DNA of 64,000 nucleotides from an uncultured Oscillospiraceae bacterium (GCA_900540275.1 UQFO01000010.1:9894-73893), one strand, 5' to 3'. Positions 50,786 to 60,158 are shown, numbered from the stretch's first letter. Numbers and translations are program-made. Notes: generated by a model from the sequence alone, not told the origin.

Positions 50786-53700
50786 TTATTTACAGCACAA
50801 ACAGCCGTTGCACACGCTGACTGTAACCGAATCCGTGTTGTTGAATGGATTTGGGTCGGGCGTCTGGGAAGAAACAGCCGCTGTATTTTTAATAAAGCCT
50901 TTTGCGCACCGGCTGACTATACCGGATAACAAAATACAGATTGAACCGCCTGAGGCAAGCTCTCCTAAACTGAGCTTTCCATCCCAAACGTACCATGTTT
51001 TTCCGTTATCAACCGAATAAGCCGGATTGCACAATTCCGAAGGCAGAAAGTCGGAAATTACAACCTGTTCCGCTGTTTGCGGACCGGCGTTGGATATAAC
51101 AAGCCTATAGGTTAGACACTGGCAGCGAGCCGCCGGATTTTGGAAAGCGGTTTTTTGTATTGAAAGGTCTGCTCCGCGTTCCTGGACAGGCGTGTTTACT
51201 GTTGAGGTATTGTTGCCCGGATTGGGATCAGGCGTCGTGCTTGCGGCAACCGCCGTATTGGAAACAATGCCGCAGGCGGATGCTGATACCGTCCCGCGAA
51301 TGAGTATCGTCCTGCTCTGCCCGGCTTCAAGCTGGCCCAGCGCGAGCGGATTTACCCACGTATACCAGCTCGCACCATTATCCAGTGAAAACTCTGCGCC
51401 CGATAATTCTGGCGGAATCTCGTCATATAGGATAACATCCTGCGCGCTGTCCGGTCCATTGTTGGTAACAACAATCGTGTAGGCCAGCCGTTCTCCCGGA
51501 ATCGCGCCTGTTGGCTGTGCGCTCTTGCTGACTGAGATGTCTGCTTCATTGCCGCCGCTAATCTCGGTCGTTTCCGTACTGGTATTGTTGTTTGGGTTTG
51601 GGTCGGGCGTATCGCTGCGTACCGTGGCAGTATTGATAATGCTTCCGCTTGCAGACGGGGAAACCATGGCGCGTATCAGAACGACAAGGCTGTCTCCCGC
51701 ATTAAGCATTCCCAAATTACGGGGGCCGGTCCATGGCTGCCATGTAGTACCGCCGTCCAGGGAGAATTCAGGATTGGTAAGGTCGGCTGGGATATTGTCT
51801 GTAAGGATAACATTTTCAGCGGCATTTGGCCCTGCGTTGAAGACAGCCAGCGTATAAGTCAGCGTTCCGCCCGGCTGCACTGGGTTTGGGACGGAGGTTT
51901 TTATAATGGAAAGGTCGGCAGAAGGCGCAGCCGGTATCACGGGTGTCACAACAGTAGAAGTATTGTTGTCAGGATTCGGGTCGGGAGTACCGCTGTTTAT
52001 AATCGCGGTATTACTTAGGCTCCCTGCCGCAGAGGAGGCAACCGTAGCACGGATTAAAACCTGCAGGGCCGCACCCGGCTGCAAATTCCCCAGGAAAAGG
52101 GTACCGGAAAAGGGCGTCCATGTAGAACCGCCGTCAGTGGAGAATTCTGCGTTTTGCAGCCCGTTTGGGAGCTGGTCGGCCAAGTTGGTGTTAACTGCCG
52201 CCGACGGCCCCGCGTTTTCGATTTGAAGCGTATAGGTGATAATCTCTCCCGCTAAAACAGGACTGGGGCTGGCGGTTTTTACGACTGAAAGATCGGCCGA
52301 CGGCTCTACCGGCGTAACAACTGTAGAAGTATTATTGTCAGGGTCGGGGTCAGGGGTATCGCTGTTAACAGCGGCGGTGTTAACGATTTCCCCGGAAGCA
52401 GAAGGGCTGAGTACTCCGCGTATCAAAACAGTTTGGCTTTCGCCCGCTGCAAGCGTACCCAGGGGAAGAGGGCTGCTCCAGGGAAAAAAGGTGGCGCCGC
52501 CATCGGTGGAATATTCCGCATTCGACAGCTCAGCGGAAATATTATCGGCAAGTGTCACGTTGAAAGCGGGCGACGGCCCTGCGTTGGACACAGTTACGGT
52601 ATAAGTCAGCGGACTGCCCGGGATTGCCGGGCTGGGGTCGGCTGTTTTTAACACGGAAATATCCGCCAGTGTAACGACCTCAACCGGCACCTCGTTGGAG
52701 GTAACATGAAAGACACCCGGAATGCCGCCCTCTACCGGTGTGTACGAATAGGTGATGTTTGCGCTGTTCAGGGCCGGATTGGGCGTTGGGACTTCATCTA
52801 CCGCGGCTGTGAACTCGACCGTGACGGTGTCCCCGCCGGGGATGTCCGGCAGTGTAAATCCCACATTTGGATTCACACCCGGCTCAGTCACCCCGTTTAC
52901 GACGACGCTTCCGGGAACGAAGGAAAGCCCGGCCGGGATGGAGTCCTGGAAATTCACATTAGTTAAGGGGCTCTGGCAGGTGTTGGTCAAGGTTACAGTG
53001 TAAACAACGGTTTCACCAACATTTGCGGTTTGCCTGTCAACCGTTTTGACGGGAACAAACTGCGGTACCTGTATCTCGTTGAAGGAAATATCGTCGATGG
53101 CGTAATCATTTCCAATTACCTCTGGACCCTCGCTTAAAAATTCAACGGTCAGGCTTGTATTGCCCTGGGAGTTAACAACGCTGCCAATCTGTTTCCATTC
53201 CGGCGCGTTTACATTGACGGGAATCAGCGCTCCAAGGGTTGCGCTGTATAAAACGCCGCCGTTTTCGTCCAGAATACGCACGCCCAGTTCCGGATTCGGA
53301 TAGCCGTTGACTTTAAATAGATTTAGTATCCATGATGTAAACAGATAATTGGTGTCCGGCTGTACCGCTACCGTATCCCTAAAAAATACGGCTCCCGGAT
53401 TATAACCGTTCACGACCATAAAGCGTCCGGTTTCGTTGCCAACAGTATGGTCGGCGATGCGCCACCACGCGCCAATTTCGGCGCTCATAGAGTTTGTCAT
53501 GATATTCTGTACAGTGTATTCCCCGCCCAGCGGCGCGAAAACCGCGGGATTAGGCAGCACATAGGTGAAGTCAGGCGTAACTCCGGGATAGGGCTCAGCG
53601 GGCGCGCCGGTGTTGGCCGGCGTACCCGGAGGGAACGTGCCGAAGGTGCCTTTGTCAGCGGCGTTAATTAAATTGTCGCCGGAAATGATTGCGCAGGGAT

Positions 53701-54133
53701 CTAAAATGGTCTGAACCGGCGTATAAATGACTGGGCCATTTAGAAAATTTTGATTGATTAAATCAGGGCCGGTTACTGTAACCAGCAGCGTATCCGGCGT
53801 AAGGGAATCCAGGTTGGTAGATCCGGGCGGGGGATTGACCGCGGCGGAAATAGGTGGATTGGCGCCGGTCGGAACGCTTCCCGGCACCGCATTATAGAAG
53901 TTGCCCGGAGTCAGGTTTCCGCCAGGTGTTCCGTAGGATTCTACAATTCTGTAATTGCCATTTGGTACATTTAAAATCGTATAGTTGCCGTTCTCGTCTG
54001 TTAAAACTGTCAGCCGAGCGGCCGTATCTATATTTTGGAGGACTACAGGAATATTTGCAAGGCCTGAATCGCCCGCGGAAATCGTGGCGCTTCTGTCCCT
54101 GTCAAATATTACCCTGCCTGATATGGTAGCCAT
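50786..54133 (-). CDS. Giant SdrD-B-like / DUF11-repeat protein without signal peptide
   Basis: An ATG at 54133 after AAAGGTG gives 1115 residues. The N-terminus (about 1-85) is an SdrD B-like domain (ISGRVIFDRDRSATISAGDS, DENGNYTILNVPNGNYRI). A jelly-roll-like domain (about 140-355) follows, and then six DUF11 repeats of about 120 residues (KTADPSPAIPGSPLTYTVTV, NAGPS, SDTPDPDPDNNTSTV). The C-terminus is VSVCNGCLCCK, cysteine-rich and without LPxTG or a membrane helix. No signal peptide is visible. DUF11 proteins are usually surface-exposed, so either export is unusual or this is a spore-surface protein made in the mother cell. Confidence 0.82.
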   Translation of the reverse strand: MATISGRVIFDRDRSATISAGDSGLANIPVVLQNIDTAARLTVLTDENGNYTILNVPNGNYRIVESYGTPGGNLTPGNFYNAVPGSVPTGANPPISAAVNPPPGSTNLDSLTPDTLLVTVTGPDLINQNFLNGPVIYTPVQTILDPCAIISGDNLINAADKGTFGTFPPGTPANTGAPAEPYPGVTPDFTYVLPNPAVFAPLGGEYTVQNIMTNSMSAEIGAWWRIADHTVGNETGRFMVVNGYNPGAVFFRDTVAVQPDTNYLFTSWILNLFKVNGYPNPELGVRILDENGGVLYSATLGALIPVNVNAPEWKQIGSVVNSQGNTSLTVEFLSEGPEVIGNDYAIDDISFNEIQVPQFVPVKTVDRQTANVGETVVYTVTLTNTCQSPLTNVNFQDSIPAGLSFVPGSVVVNGVTEPGVNPNVGFTLPDIPGGDTVTVEFTAAVDEVPTPNPALNSANITYSYTPVEGGIPGVFHVTSNEVPVEVVTLADISVLKTADPSPAIPGSPLTYTVTVSNAGPSPAFNVTLADNISAELSNAEYSTDGGATFFPWSSPLPLGTLAAGESQTVLIRGVLSPSASGEIVNTAAVNSDTPDPDPDNNTSTVVTPVEPSADLSVVKTASPSPVLAGEIITYTLQIENAGPSAAVNTNLADQLPNGLQNAEFSTDGGSTWTPFSGTLFLGNLQPGAALQVLIRATVASSAAGSLSNTAIINSGTPDPNPDNNTSTVVTPVIPAAPSADLSIIKTSVPNPVQPGGTLTYTLAVFNAGPNAAENVILTDNIPADLTNPEFSLDGGTTWQPWTGPRNLGMLNAGDSLVVLIRAMVSPSASGSIINTATVRSDTPDPNPNNNTSTETTEISGGNEADISVSKSAQPTGAIPGERLAYTIVVTNNGPDSAQDVILYDEIPPELSGAEFSLDNGASWYTWVNPLALGQLEAGQSRTILIRGTVSASACGIVSNTAVAASTTPDPNPGNNTSTVNTPVQERGADLSIQKTAFQNPAARCQCLTYRLVISNAGPQTAEQVVISDFLPSELCNPAYSVDNGKTWYVWDGKLSLGELASGGSICILLSGIVSRCAKGFIKNTAAVSSQTPDPNPFNNTDSVTVSVCNGCLCCK

Positions 54134-54443
54134 TTTTATTGTGCACCTTTCTATATGAAATTGGGTTGTTTTATAATTTTAATTAATAAGCTAACAGTAT
54201 GGTGAAGGATTTGCGATTAGCTTAGGTCTATTTTTAACTGTATGCCAATACCTCTTTACATCATATGTAGAACTGGGACATACTGGTACTTAGAGATACA
54301 AACAAATTTTTAAAGATTCACTTAATCAAAATAAATATGGATATACCGTGAAAAGCAGAAAGGAGACAGTAAGCCGCTCCAGAAGGCGCCGCGTAAACCG
54401 CCCGTACTTTTGCTTGAATAAATTAAATTTTATATTAAAAATA
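54134..54443 (-). promoter_or_regulatory. Upstream region of the DUF11 gene
   Basis: No gene. On the minus strand CATACAGT (plus 54237-54244) and CATACTGT (plus about 54191-54198) resemble the -10 of sigma-E promoters, but matching -35 elements are not clear. Confidence 0.3.
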
Positions 54444-54482
54444 AACTCCCCTGTAACGGCATTAAGCCGTTACAGGGGAGTT
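54444..54482. terminator. 17-bp perfect hairpin
   Basis: AACTCCCCTGTAACGGC and GCCGTTACAGGGGAGTT flank ATTAA. No gene on either strand clearly ends here. Confidence 0.6.
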
Positions 54483-54650
54483 CAAGCTGGTATGAATGTT
54501 TATAAGCCACTGTGTTCCTGCTACAAAATAGATGTCAGAGTGGACACCCAGCTTGACCAATAAAATAACCTGCAGTGCGCAACTTGTTCACAGCAGGTGT
54601 GTAAAGGTGAGACAAAAAAACTCGGTTTTTTTGAGGAAGATTTGAACCCA

Positions 54651-54738
54651 CGTACCCGCAAAAAGTTGGCAGCGACAGCGAGCAGTCGTGAGGGTACGCT
54701 TGCAACTGAGCAGTCGTGCCAAGCGTGACTTTTTGCGG
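54651..54738. repeat. Nested inverted- and direct-repeat element
   Basis: CCGCAAAAAGT (54656) pairs with ACTTTTTGCGG (ending 54738); CGTACCC (54651) pairs with GGGTACG (54692); GAGCAGTCGTG occurs directly at 54680 and 54708. The two pairings exclude each other. It lies 3' of the minus-strand tRNA-Leu. Confidence 0.55.
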
Positions 54739-54766
54739 AGAAGGAGGAATGACGGAGTGGTATGAG

Positions 54767-54793
54767 AAAAGCCCGGCCTCAGCCGGGCTTTTT
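54767..54793 (-). terminator. Terminator of tRNA-Leu (UAG)
   Basis: AAAAGCCCGGC and GCCGGGCTTTT pair around a 4-nt loop; usable on both strands. Confidence 0.85.
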
Positions 54794-54819
54794 GAATGGA
54801 ACGCAGTCCATTCCGACAT

Positions 54820-54904
54820 TGGTGCGGGTGACAGGACTTGAACCTGCACGGTTGTTGCCACCAGAACCTAAATCTGGCGCGTCTGCCAATTCCGCCACAC
54901 CCGC
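54820..54904 (-). tRNA. tRNA-Leu (TAG)
   Basis: On the minus strand acceptor GCGGGTG pairs with CACCCGC, the anticodon stem CCAGA/TCTGG encloses TTTAGGT with anticodon TAG, a long variable arm is present, the T loop is GTTCAAGTC, and CCA is encoded. It decodes CUA-type leucine codons. Confidence 0.95.
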
Positions 54905-55013
54905 ATGTGCAGACTATTATATAATAAATCCAACAGAAAATCAAGCTAAGAATTCAATGCATATTGGATTGCTTTGAAATGCTGCCGAAGCCAGATAAAT
55001 AATAAATTGAAAA

Positions 55014-55043
55014 TTGACATACAATTGACAATACGGCTATAAT
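55014..55043 (+). promoter_or_regulatory. Promoter of the HAD phosphatase
   Basis: TTGACA (55014-55019), 18-bp spacer, TATAAT (55038-55043). A second TTGACA at 55025 is too close to the -10 to serve. Confidence 0.75.
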
Positions 55044-55128
55044 AAGACGAATGCCCGGTATGGGGTAGAAGAGAGCAGTTATTTACAGCAGCCTGCGAAG
55101 CTTTGGAAGGTATTGGAAGGATGATTAG

Positions 55129-55950
55129 ATGGCGATAAGAATAGCGGCAATCGATTTAGACGGAACGACGCTCAATGATAAGGCAAAGCTCCCGCCGGAA
55201 AACAGGGAAGCAATTATTCGGGCGGCAAAGCACGGTATACATGTCGTGCTTTGTACTGGCAGGACAAACGATGAGCTTCCGGATGAACTGCTGCGCATAT
55301 CGGAGCTTCGCTACGGCGTGTTGGCTAATGGGGCAAAAATCGTTGATTTTTCAGAAAATAAAGTTCTATACCAGGATTGCCTTAGCCGGGAATTAGCGGA
55401 ACAGGCAATCCGTTTTACGGAGAAATACCTCTGTATGTGCGAGCTTTATATCGATGGTAAGGTTTATGTGAAACGCAAATGCCTAGAAGATGTTACAATA
55501 TATGGCGTAACGCCGCGCCTGAAGAGGCTGGTGGAGGGGACGCGCACCGGCGTTACAAACCTTCTTGATTTTTTTCACAGCAGCGGCGGGGCGGTCGAAA
55601 AGCTCAATATCTTTTTCGGCAATTCCGAACACCGAAAAGCGTTTCTCCGTGATGTCGGGATTTTTTCGGGCCTTGTGGAAATAACCGGTTCCATGGAAAC
55701 GAACGCGGAGGTCAACAGCAAGACGGCGACAAAGGGCAATGGCCTTGCGTACCTTGCAAAGCTGCTAGGCGTCGATAGAAGAGAGGTGCTCGCCATCGGA
55801 GACAGCGGCAACGATATCTCCATGCTGAAATTTGCGGGCGTCGCGCTTGCTGTGGCAAACGCGGATGAGGAAGTAAAACAGATTGCGGATGAAATTGTCC
55901 CGGCTAATACGGAAAACGGCGTAAAAACGGCGCTGGAAAAGTTTTTTTAA
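55129..55950 (+). CDS. Cof-type HAD-IIB hydrolase
   Basis: This 273-residue protein has HAD motif I IDLDGTTLN, motif II CTGRT, a C2B cap in the middle, the motif III lysine (TKGNGLAYLAKL region) and motif IV GDSGNDISMLKFAGV. Such enzymes dephosphorylate sugar phosphates, nucleotides or flavin precursors; the substrate is not predictable. It has its own consensus promoter. Confidence 0.93.
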   Translation: MAIRIAAIDLDGTTLNDKAKLPPENREAIIRAAKHGIHVVLCTGRTNDELPDELLRISELRYGVLANGAKIVDFSENKVLYQDCLSRELAEQAIRFTEKYLCMCELYIDGKVYVKRKCLEDVTIYGVTPRLKRLVEGTRTGVTNLLDFFHSSGGAVEKLNIFFGNSEHRKAFLRDVGIFSGLVEITGSMETNAEVNSKTATKGNGLAYLAKLLGVDRREVLAIGDSGNDISMLKFAGVALAVANADEEVKQIADEIVPANTENGVKTALEKFF

Positions 55951-55957
55951 AAAAAGG

Positions 55958-55986
55958 TTGACATTTCCAGAAATACCAACTATTAT
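55958..55986 (+). promoter_or_regulatory. Promoter of the c-di-GMP riboswitch transcript
   Basis: TTGACA (55958-55963), 17-bp spacer, TATTAT (55981-55986), just before the aptamer. Confidence 0.85.
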
Positions 55987-55996
55987 AAAGAAAATG

Positions 55997-56080
55997 AAAA
56001 GGTAAACCCATGCGAAAGCTGGGGGCACAAAGCCGCGAGTCTAAGGCATATAATTTATGCTATGATTGTCAGGTTGCAAT
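55997..56080 (+). ncRNA. c-di-GMP-I (GEMM)-type riboswitch aptamer
   Basis: The core elements are in order: GGTAAACC, a GCGAAAGC tetraloop hairpin, GGGGCACAAAGCC, CGAGTCTAAGGC, an AT-rich hairpin, and TATGATTGTCAGGTTGC. These match the conserved AAACC, GAAA loop, CGCAAAGCC, GGTCTAA and GCCAGGTTGC blocks of the class. The 3' strand CAGGTTGCAAT is also the 5' arm of the following terminator, so aptamer folding and termination compete. An ON switch at high c-di-GMP is the simplest reading. Confidence 0.78.
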
Positions 56081-56102
56081 TATATTGCAGCCTGGCTTTT
56101 TT
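56070..56102 (+). terminator. Riboswitch expression-platform terminator
   Basis: CAGGTTGCAAT pairs with ATTGCAGCCTG around TAT, followed by GCTTTTTT. It overlaps the aptamer 3' end. Confidence 0.85.
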
Positions 56103-56137
56103 ATTTGCCGGTTGCAGGAAAAAGTGGGGAGTTAATT

Positions 56138-57274
56138 ATGAAAAAGCTTTTATCCGTTCTTTTATGTGCAATCATGGTCTTTGGTGCAATTCCTTTTGCG
56201 GCGTCCGCAGCCGTTTCGGCAACAGACCTGACAATTACGACGAAGCCCCTGGCCACAGGAAAATACGGACAGGTAACATCCGCGCAGAGCATTATCGAAA
56301 TTCCGGAAAATGCATCGGGTGATGTTGAAATCCCGCTGGATTTTCTCAACGAATTTGAAGAGAATGTCACAATGCCTGGAGATACCTACACCTATTATTT
56401 TACAATTATCAACCATTCCAAGCACACCTATGAATACACTGGCCAGTCCTTTGTGGTATCGGTTTTAGGCGACATGAACGATCCGAAATGGAACAAGTTT
56501 TACAGCGAGCTGTTCAGCGTAAGCTTTACCCGCACGCTCAACATGGCCAGCAGCAGCGACACTGACTGCGGTATAGCAAATTATATGGACACTGGCAGCG
56601 ACAAGTATAAAGAGGTAAACAGCCTGTTGTCCAATACGAAAATCGCTTCCGGCGACCAGACTGTTTCCCAGGCCGTATACATCGGCCTTAACGGCCCGCT
56701 TATGGGCAATGCTTACGCAAACTGCAGCTTCAGCGGCAATATGAAATTTATGCTTCATGAGGCTGATGCACAGTCTGAGCCCGGGCAGAACACAGGCGAC
56801 ATGGTAACCGTACCAGTAACAACCCCGAAAAAGATGTCTATCCGCCTTGAGGACGGCACGGTCCTTCATAACGGCGACAGCTTCCAGATGCCTAAGGACG
56901 GAACCGTTCAGTTCCAGATGTGTACAGATAACTGGGAAACCAACCGTTATACGGACGACGGTGAGGGCTTTGCCGGCACAAAAGTATATTCCTTTACATA
57001 TTCCAATAAAAATAAGGTGCTGCGCACCGATACGAACACCTATTTCATGGCATACCGTTTCCACTTTAAGAAGGGCGATTACAACAAGCAGACGGGAATT
57101 GCCAATGTTATCGAAACACCGCTGGAATCCTGGTCTGTCAACCTTCCCTTAGGCTCTACCGTTACGGCGGACGCGTATAAGGGCGCTGTAACAAAGGTCG
57201 ACGCCGCTAACGTCTTTATCGAAACGGCAGAGGACAAAACCATCTGCTACACGGATTACTACTGGGAATATTGA
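56138..57274 (+). CDS. Secreted surface protein under c-di-GMP riboswitch control
   Basis: ATG 56138 follows GGGGAG; the longer frame from 56066 lies inside the terminator. The 378-residue protein has a signal peptide (MKKLLSVLLCAIMVFGA to AASA). It is beta-rich, with a segment like those of TasA- or pilin-type subunits (TMPGDTYTYYFTIINHSKHT). No anchor, enzyme motif or dockerin is seen. I do not recognise a named family. In other Clostridia this riboswitch class often governs adhesins and pili, which suggests a matrix or adhesion role. Confidence 0.7.
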   Translation: MKKLLSVLLCAIMVFGAIPFAASAAVSATDLTITTKPLATGKYGQVTSAQSIIEIPENASGDVEIPLDFLNEFEENVTMPGDTYTYYFTIINHSKHTYEYTGQSFVVSVLGDMNDPKWNKFYSELFSVSFTRTLNMASSSDTDCGIANYMDTGSDKYKEVNSLLSNTKIASGDQTVSQAVYIGLNGPLMGNAYANCSFSGNMKFMLHEADAQSEPGQNTGDMVTVPVTTPKKMSIRLEDGTVLHNGDSFQMPKDGTVQFQMCTDNWETNRYTDDGEGFAGTKVYSFTYSNKNKVLRTDTNTYFMAYRFHFKKGDYNKQTGIANVIETPLESWSVNLPLGSTVTADAYKGAVTKVDAANVFIETAEDKTICYTDYYWEY

Positions 57275-57289
57275 TACTTTAAGCATGAT

Positions 57290-57329
57290 AAACAGGAGCT
57301 TGCCGATAAAAAGCAGGCTCCTGTTTTTT
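57290..57329 (+). terminator. Terminator of the surface protein gene
   Basis: AACAGGAGC and GCTCCTGTT pair, then TTTTTG. Confidence 0.88.
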
Positions 57330-57408
57330 GTTTTCCGGAGGGCTTTACTTCTTAGGGGAGGAAACCTATAATATAATTACAGCTGGCTGAAAAACGGAGG
57401 CGTATGTA

Positions 57409-58131
57409 ATGGACCAGAGCGCTATGCTCCAAAAAATCATAGACGAAAGCAGCCGCATTGTATTTTTCGGCGGAGCCGGTGTCAGCACGGAATCAGGCAT
57501 TCCCGACTTCCGCAGCGTAGACGGCCTTTATAATCAGCAGTATAAATACCCGCCTGAAACAATCCTGAGCCATTCTTTTTTTGTAAGGCAAACAGAAGAG
57601 TTTTTTCGTTTTTATAAAAACAAAATGCTTTATTTAAACGCCCGGCCAAACGCCGCGCATAAAAAGCTGGCGCAAATGGAGCGTAACGGCAAGCTCTCGG
57701 CAATCGTCACACAAAATATAGACGGCTTGCACCAGAAGGCGGGTTCTGAAAAGGTTTACGAGCTGCACGGCAGCGTCCATCGTAATTACTGTACCTCCTG
57801 CCATAAACTGTTCGACGCATCCTATATCCTCCACAGTGAGGGCGCCGCGAGGTGCGATGTGTGCGGCTGCCTGATTAAACCCGATGTAGTGCTTTACGAG
57901 GAACCGCTCAACGACCAAACGGTGGCGGGCGCGGTAGAAGCAATAGCGCGGGCTGATTGCCTGATTATTGCTGGAACGAGCCTTACTGTCTATCCCGCTG
58001 CGGGGATGATTCGCTATTTCGGCGGAAACAATCTTGTTTTAATCAACAGGGATGAAACTCCCGCCGACTCTATGGCGCGGCTTGTCATCCACGGTAAGGT
58101 TGGTGAAACACTCGGCAGCGTTATATTGTGA
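57409..58131 (+). CDS. cobB: NAD-dependent protein deacylase (sirtuin)
   Basis: This 240-residue protein has GGAGVSTESGIPDFRS, TQNIDGLHQKAG with the catalytic His in YELHGSVH, a four-cysteine zinc site (CTSC...CDVCGC), and GTSLTVYPA. It removes acyl groups from lysine using NAD. An acetate kinase in the same window gives acetyl phosphate, a common source of lysine acetylation, but no direct link is shown. Confidence 0.96.
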   Translation: MDQSAMLQKIIDESSRIVFFGGAGVSTESGIPDFRSVDGLYNQQYKYPPETILSHSFFVRQTEEFFRFYKNKMLYLNARPNAAHKKLAQMERNGKLSAIVTQNIDGLHQKAGSEKVYELHGSVHRNYCTSCHKLFDASYILHSEGAARCDVCGCLIKPDVVLYEEPLNDQTVAGAVEAIARADCLIIAGTSLTVYPAAGMIRYFGGNNLVLINRDETPADSMARLVIHGKVGETLGSVIL

Positions 58132-58159
58132 ACACAGTGTTAACAAAATCTGCCGATAA

Positions 58160-58187
58160 TTGACAGGCTGTTTCAAAATGCTATAAT
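58160..58187 (+). promoter_or_regulatory. Promoter of htpG
   Basis: TTGACA (58160-58165), 16-bp spacer, TATAAT (58182-58187). Confidence 0.8.
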
Positions 58188-58202
58188 AAATTCCAGTAAG
58201 CT

Positions 58203-58237
58203 CCGTCCGCTTTCGCGGGCGGACTTTTCCGCGTTTT
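58203..58237 (+). terminator. Hairpin with T run in the htpG leader
   Basis: GTCCGC and GCGGGCGGAC can pair, followed by TTTTCCGCGTTTTTT, all before the htpG start. It may attenuate or simply shape the leader. Confidence 0.45.
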
Positions 58238-58271
58238 TTAAACGCCGATGATATTGAAAGGAATGACAGAA

Positions 58272-60158
58272 ATGAGAAAAAAGAGCTTTAAGGCGGAATC
58301 CAAAAGACTTCTGGACCTCATGATCAATTCTATTTATACGCATAAGGAGATTTTCCTGCGTGAAATCATCTCAAACGCGAGCGACGCGCTCGATAAGCTG
58401 CACTTCGTGTCGCTGACCGATGAAAAGGCAAGGGCGTTTGCCGACAACCTCGCCATTGAAATTTACGCAGACAAAGAAAACCGCACGCTCACCGTTTCCG
58501 ACAACGGCATCGGCATGACGGAAAAAGAGCTTGAAGAAAACCTTGGAACGATTGCGAGAAGCGGCTCCCTCCAGTTTAAGCAGGAGCTTACAGAGGAGGA
58601 TAAAAACGACATTATCGGACAGTTCGGCGTCGGCTTCTATTCGGCGTTTATGGTTTCCGGCAATGTGACGGTTATCACAAAGCGTTACGACAGCGACACC
58701 GCGTACAAATGGGTTTCAAACGGTGCGGACGGCTATACGGTTGAGCCATGTGACAAGGAAAAGCCCGGTACCGATATCATCATGCATATAAAAGAAGACA
58801 CCGAGGACGAAAATTACAGCGAGTACCTGGAAAGTTACCGCCTGCAAAATCTCGTCAAGACCTATTCCGACTATATCCGTTACCCAATTATTATGGACGT
58901 ACAGCAGTCGGTCAACACCGCCGCGGAGGGGGAGGACCCCAAATGGGAAACGGTGACCGAACGCAAGACGGTCAACAGCATGGTGCCCATCTGGCAGCGC
59001 AGTAAAAAGGATGTATCCGACGAAGAATGCGCGCAGTATTATAAAGAGCATTTTGGAGATATGCAGGAGCCTCTCGCGACGATACGCGTCAGCGCCGAGG
59101 GCCTTGTATCCTACAAGGCGATGCTGTTTATTCCGGCGACGCTGCCCTACGGCTACTATACCAAGGATTTTGAAAAGGGGCTTCAGCTCTATTCCAGCGG
59201 TGTGCTGATTATGGACAAATGCCCGCAGCTCCTGCCTGATTTCTTTGGCTTTGTCAAGGGCGTCGTTGATTCGCCCGACTTGTCCCTGAATATTTCAAGG
59301 GAGCTTTTGCAGCACGACCGGCAGCTTTCCGTCATAGCCAAAAATATTGAAAAGAAAATCAAATCGGAGCTTATCCGCCTTCTAACGGACGATTTTGAAA
59401 AGTATGAAGCCTTCTGGAAAAACTTTGGGCGCCATATCAAATATGGTATTGTAAGCGATTATGGTACACATAAGGAGCTTTTGCAGGATTTGCTCGTGTT
59501 CCATTCCTCAACGCAGGAAAAGCCCACGACCCTCAAGGATTATGTGTCCAGAATGAAGGAGGGGCAAAAGTATATTTATTATGCGTGCGGAGATTCCGTT
59601 TCGCAGATTGCGTCCCTGCCCCAAACGGAGCTTTGCCGTGACAAGGGCTATGAAATGCTCTACTTAACGGAGGACGTGGACGAATTTACCATCCAGTCGC
59701 TCATGGAGTTTGAAGAAAAGCAGTTCAAATCCGTAACGGCGGACGACGCGGAGCTCCAAACAGAGGAAGAAAAGAAAGAAACAGAAAAACACAGCGAAGA
59801 AAACAAGGACCTGCTAGAGTTTGTGACGAAGAGCCTCGACGGAAAGGTCAGCAAAACTGTGATTTCAGATAAGCTCAAAAGCCATCCGGTTTGCCTGTCC
59901 TCTGAAGGGCCTGTCACCATCGAGACAGAAAAATATTTTGCATCCATGCCCGGCAGCGAAATGAAGCCGAAGGCGGCGAAGGTTCTTGAACTGAACGCGG
60001 GGCATCCGGCGTTTGAATCGCTCAAGGCCTGTTTCGCTTCCGACCAGGAAAAGGCAAAGAAATACGCGCAGGTGCTTTACAGCCAGGCGCTGCTGATTGC
60101 GGGCCTTCCTGTCGATGACCCGGTGGCATACTGTGACCTTGTCTGCGGCCTGATGTAA
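58272..60158 (+). CDS. htpG: Molecular chaperone HtpG (Hsp90)
   Basis: ATG 58272 follows GAAAGGA by 9 nt and gives the expected opening MRKKSFKAESKRLLDLMINS. The 628-residue protein has the GHKL ATPase motifs (EIISNASDALDKL, VSDNGIGMT, GQFGVGFYSAFM), the middle domain with GVVDSPDLSLNISRE, and the C-terminal dimer domain. It refolds and remodels cytosolic clients under stress. No CIRCE-like operator is seen. Confidence 0.97.
   Translation: MRKKSFKAESKRLLDLMINSIYTHKEIFLREIISNASDALDKLHFVSLTDEKARAFADNLAIEIYADKENRTLTVSDNGIGMTEKELEENLGTIARSGSLQFKQELTEEDKNDIIGQFGVGFYSAFMVSGNVTVITKRYDSDTAYKWVSNGADGYTVEPCDKEKPGTDIIMHIKEDTEDENYSEYLESYRLQNLVKTYSDYIRYPIIMDVQQSVNTAAEGEDPKWETVTERKTVNSMVPIWQRSKKDVSDEECAQYYKEHFGDMQEPLATIRVSAEGLVSYKAMLFIPATLPYGYYTKDFEKGLQLYSSGVLIMDKCPQLLPDFFGFVKGVVDSPDLSLNISRELLQHDRQLSVIAKNIEKKIKSELIRLLTDDFEKYEAFWKNFGRHIKYGIVSDYGTHKELLQDLLVFHSSTQEKPTTLKDYVSRMKEGQKYIYYACGDSVSQIASLPQTELCRDKGYEMLYLTEDVDEFTIQSLMEFEEKQFKSVTADDAELQTEEEKKETEKHSEENKDLLEFVTKSLDGKVSKTVISDKLKSHPVCLSSEGPVTIETEKYFASMPGSEMKPKAAKVLELNAGHPAFESLKACFASDQEKAKKYAQVLYSQALLIAGLPVDDPVAYCDLVCGLM

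Noticed and set aside
54639..54662. Additional tRNA gene
   Set aside because: Only a T-arm-like phrase is present; its stem pairs poorly and no acceptor or anticodon arm can be folded.
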